In this document: positions 5,451 through 5,966 of the stretch, piece after piece | Numbering within the stretch: position 1 is the stretch's first letter | Layout of the letters: the number at the start of each line of letters is the position of its first letter | Assembly: GCA_018665385.1 (NCBI GenBank) | Contig: JABJDN010000058.1 | Coordinates: 1-5,966, forward strand | DNA: 5,966 bases | Direction: 5' to 3' | Source of the DNA: Phycisphaerae bacterium | GTDB taxonomy: Bacteria; Planctomycetota; Phycisphaerae; Phycisphaerales; SM1A02 | The notes under the pieces: model-generated | Database searches by the model: none | The model's input: only the letters and a program-made list of their open reading frames with translations | Told to the model about the DNA's origin: nothing | Made by a program: the position numbers and the translations under genes

Positions 5451-5966
5451 TTGAGGAATCATGGGCAATTGCAATTTTGTTAGCGTACCTTGCAGGGAGC
5501 GTTCCCTTTGGCGTGCTCATCGCAAAATCAAAAGGTGTAAACATTCGGGAAGAGGGTTCTAAAAACATCGGTGCAACGAACGTTGGCCGAGTCCTTGGCA
5601 AAAAATACGGCTTGATTTGTTTTTTGTTAGATGTACTCAAAGGTGCCTTGCCAGTGTTTCTTTTTGGTCTGTATGCAAAACATTTTGGACAAGATATAAA
5701 TGAAATTTCAACCAAAGCGATGCTTGTTTGGATTTGTGTTGCACTCGCTGCACTCCTGGGACATATGTATTCTCCATGGTTAAAGTTTGGCGGCGGTAAG
5801 GGTGTGGCAACTACGTTCGGAGGCATGGTCGCAATGTGGCCACTCTTAACTGTACCGGTGTTGGTTGCTTTCGTAGCGTGGATGATTACAGCCAAGTGTT
5901 CCAAGATAGTTTCGCTTGCAAGCCTTATTGCAGCACTTGCACTGTTTGGCGATACTGTTCTGAAGG
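5447..5966 (+). CDS. plsY: Glycerol-3-phosphate acyltransferase PlsY (3' end outside window)
   Basis: PlsY is an inner-membrane enzyme that transfers an acyl group from acyl-phosphate to glycerol-3-phosphate, making lysophosphatidic acid, the first step of phospholipid synthesis. The 173 visible residues of a family of about 200 show all three conserved cytoplasmic blocks: SKNIGATNVGRVLGKKYG (38-55), GHMYSPWLKFGGGKGVATTF (105-124), and CSKIVSLASL (151-160). LDVLKG (61-66) and the N-terminal membrane segment with AYLAGSVPFG (13-22) also fit. The usual GSGNxGATN is GSKNIGATN here. ATG 5447 overlaps the stop of the UbiA-like gene (ATGA), indicating translational coupling; an in-frame ATG at 5438 would add three residues. 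No ribosome site is obvious. The frame stays open to the window end. Confidence 0.96.
   Translation, partial: MIEESWAIAILLAYLAGSVPFGVLIAKSKGVNIREEGSKNIGATNVGRVLGKKYGLICFLLDVLKGALPVFLFGLYAKHFGQDINEISTKAMLVWICVALAALLGHMYSPWLKFGGGKGVATTFGGMVAMWPLLTVPVLVAFVAWMITAKCSKIVSLASLIAALALFGDTVLK

Noticed and set aside
5401..5904. Minus-strand open frame of 167 codons opposite plsY
   Set aside because: It covers the conserved PlsY motifs on the other strand and has an unstructured, low-complexity translation.

Overview
The window looks like ordinary bacterial chromosome of moderate GC content, with closely packed housekeeping genes and no mobile element, CRISPR array, tRNA or rRNA that I can recognise. 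An archaeal/eukaryal-type prolyl-tRNA synthetase, an adenylosuccinate lyase resembling the animal enzyme, a FabZ variant with the motif GHIPGRPIYPGVLM, and a short Hc1 (histone H1-like) protein together suggest the PVC/Planctomycetota side of the bacterial tree, possibly a Phycisphaerae-like lineage. That placement is an inference from remembered family patterns and was not tested by search.

Layout, left to right. (1) Positions 2-823 (+) hold the C-terminal part of prolyl-tRNA synthetase, cut by the window edge. (2) Positions 824-1052 contain no gene. They hold a 12-bp palindrome, two strong hairpins and a third hairpin followed by a T run, which is an intrinsic terminator inside a longer imperfect inverted repeat. 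(3) Positions 1053-1322 (+) encode a small protein I do not recognise. Its 3' end overlaps the convergent manA gene by 10 bp. (4) On the minus strand, reading leftward, are fabZ (2721-2248) and manA (2248-1313), joined by a TAATG stop/start overlap. (5) A perfect 18-bp terminator-like hairpin (2738-2776) separates fabZ from the upstream minus-strand gene for a 58-residue Hc1-like protein (2973-2797). (6) After a 177-bp gap lies purB (minus strand). (7) The divergent region between purB and the next gene carries a dyad built from GACCTGGT half-sites. (8) On the plus strand, a UbiA-like membrane protein (4716-5450) overlaps plsY (5447 to beyond the window end) by ATGA.

The genes cover translation (ProRS), sugar-phosphate supply (ManA), fatty-acid elongation (FabZ), phosphatidic acid synthesis (PlsY) with a possible prenyl-lipid enzyme beside it, purine synthesis (PurB) and perhaps nucleoid structure (Hc1). 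I see no clear new multi-gene system. The observations most worth following are the UbiA-like protein lacking its first Asp-rich motif but coupled to plsY, the GACCTGGT dyad, terminators placed immediately upstream of two start codons, the half-lost zinc site in ProRS, and an Hc1 protein without the usual basic tail.
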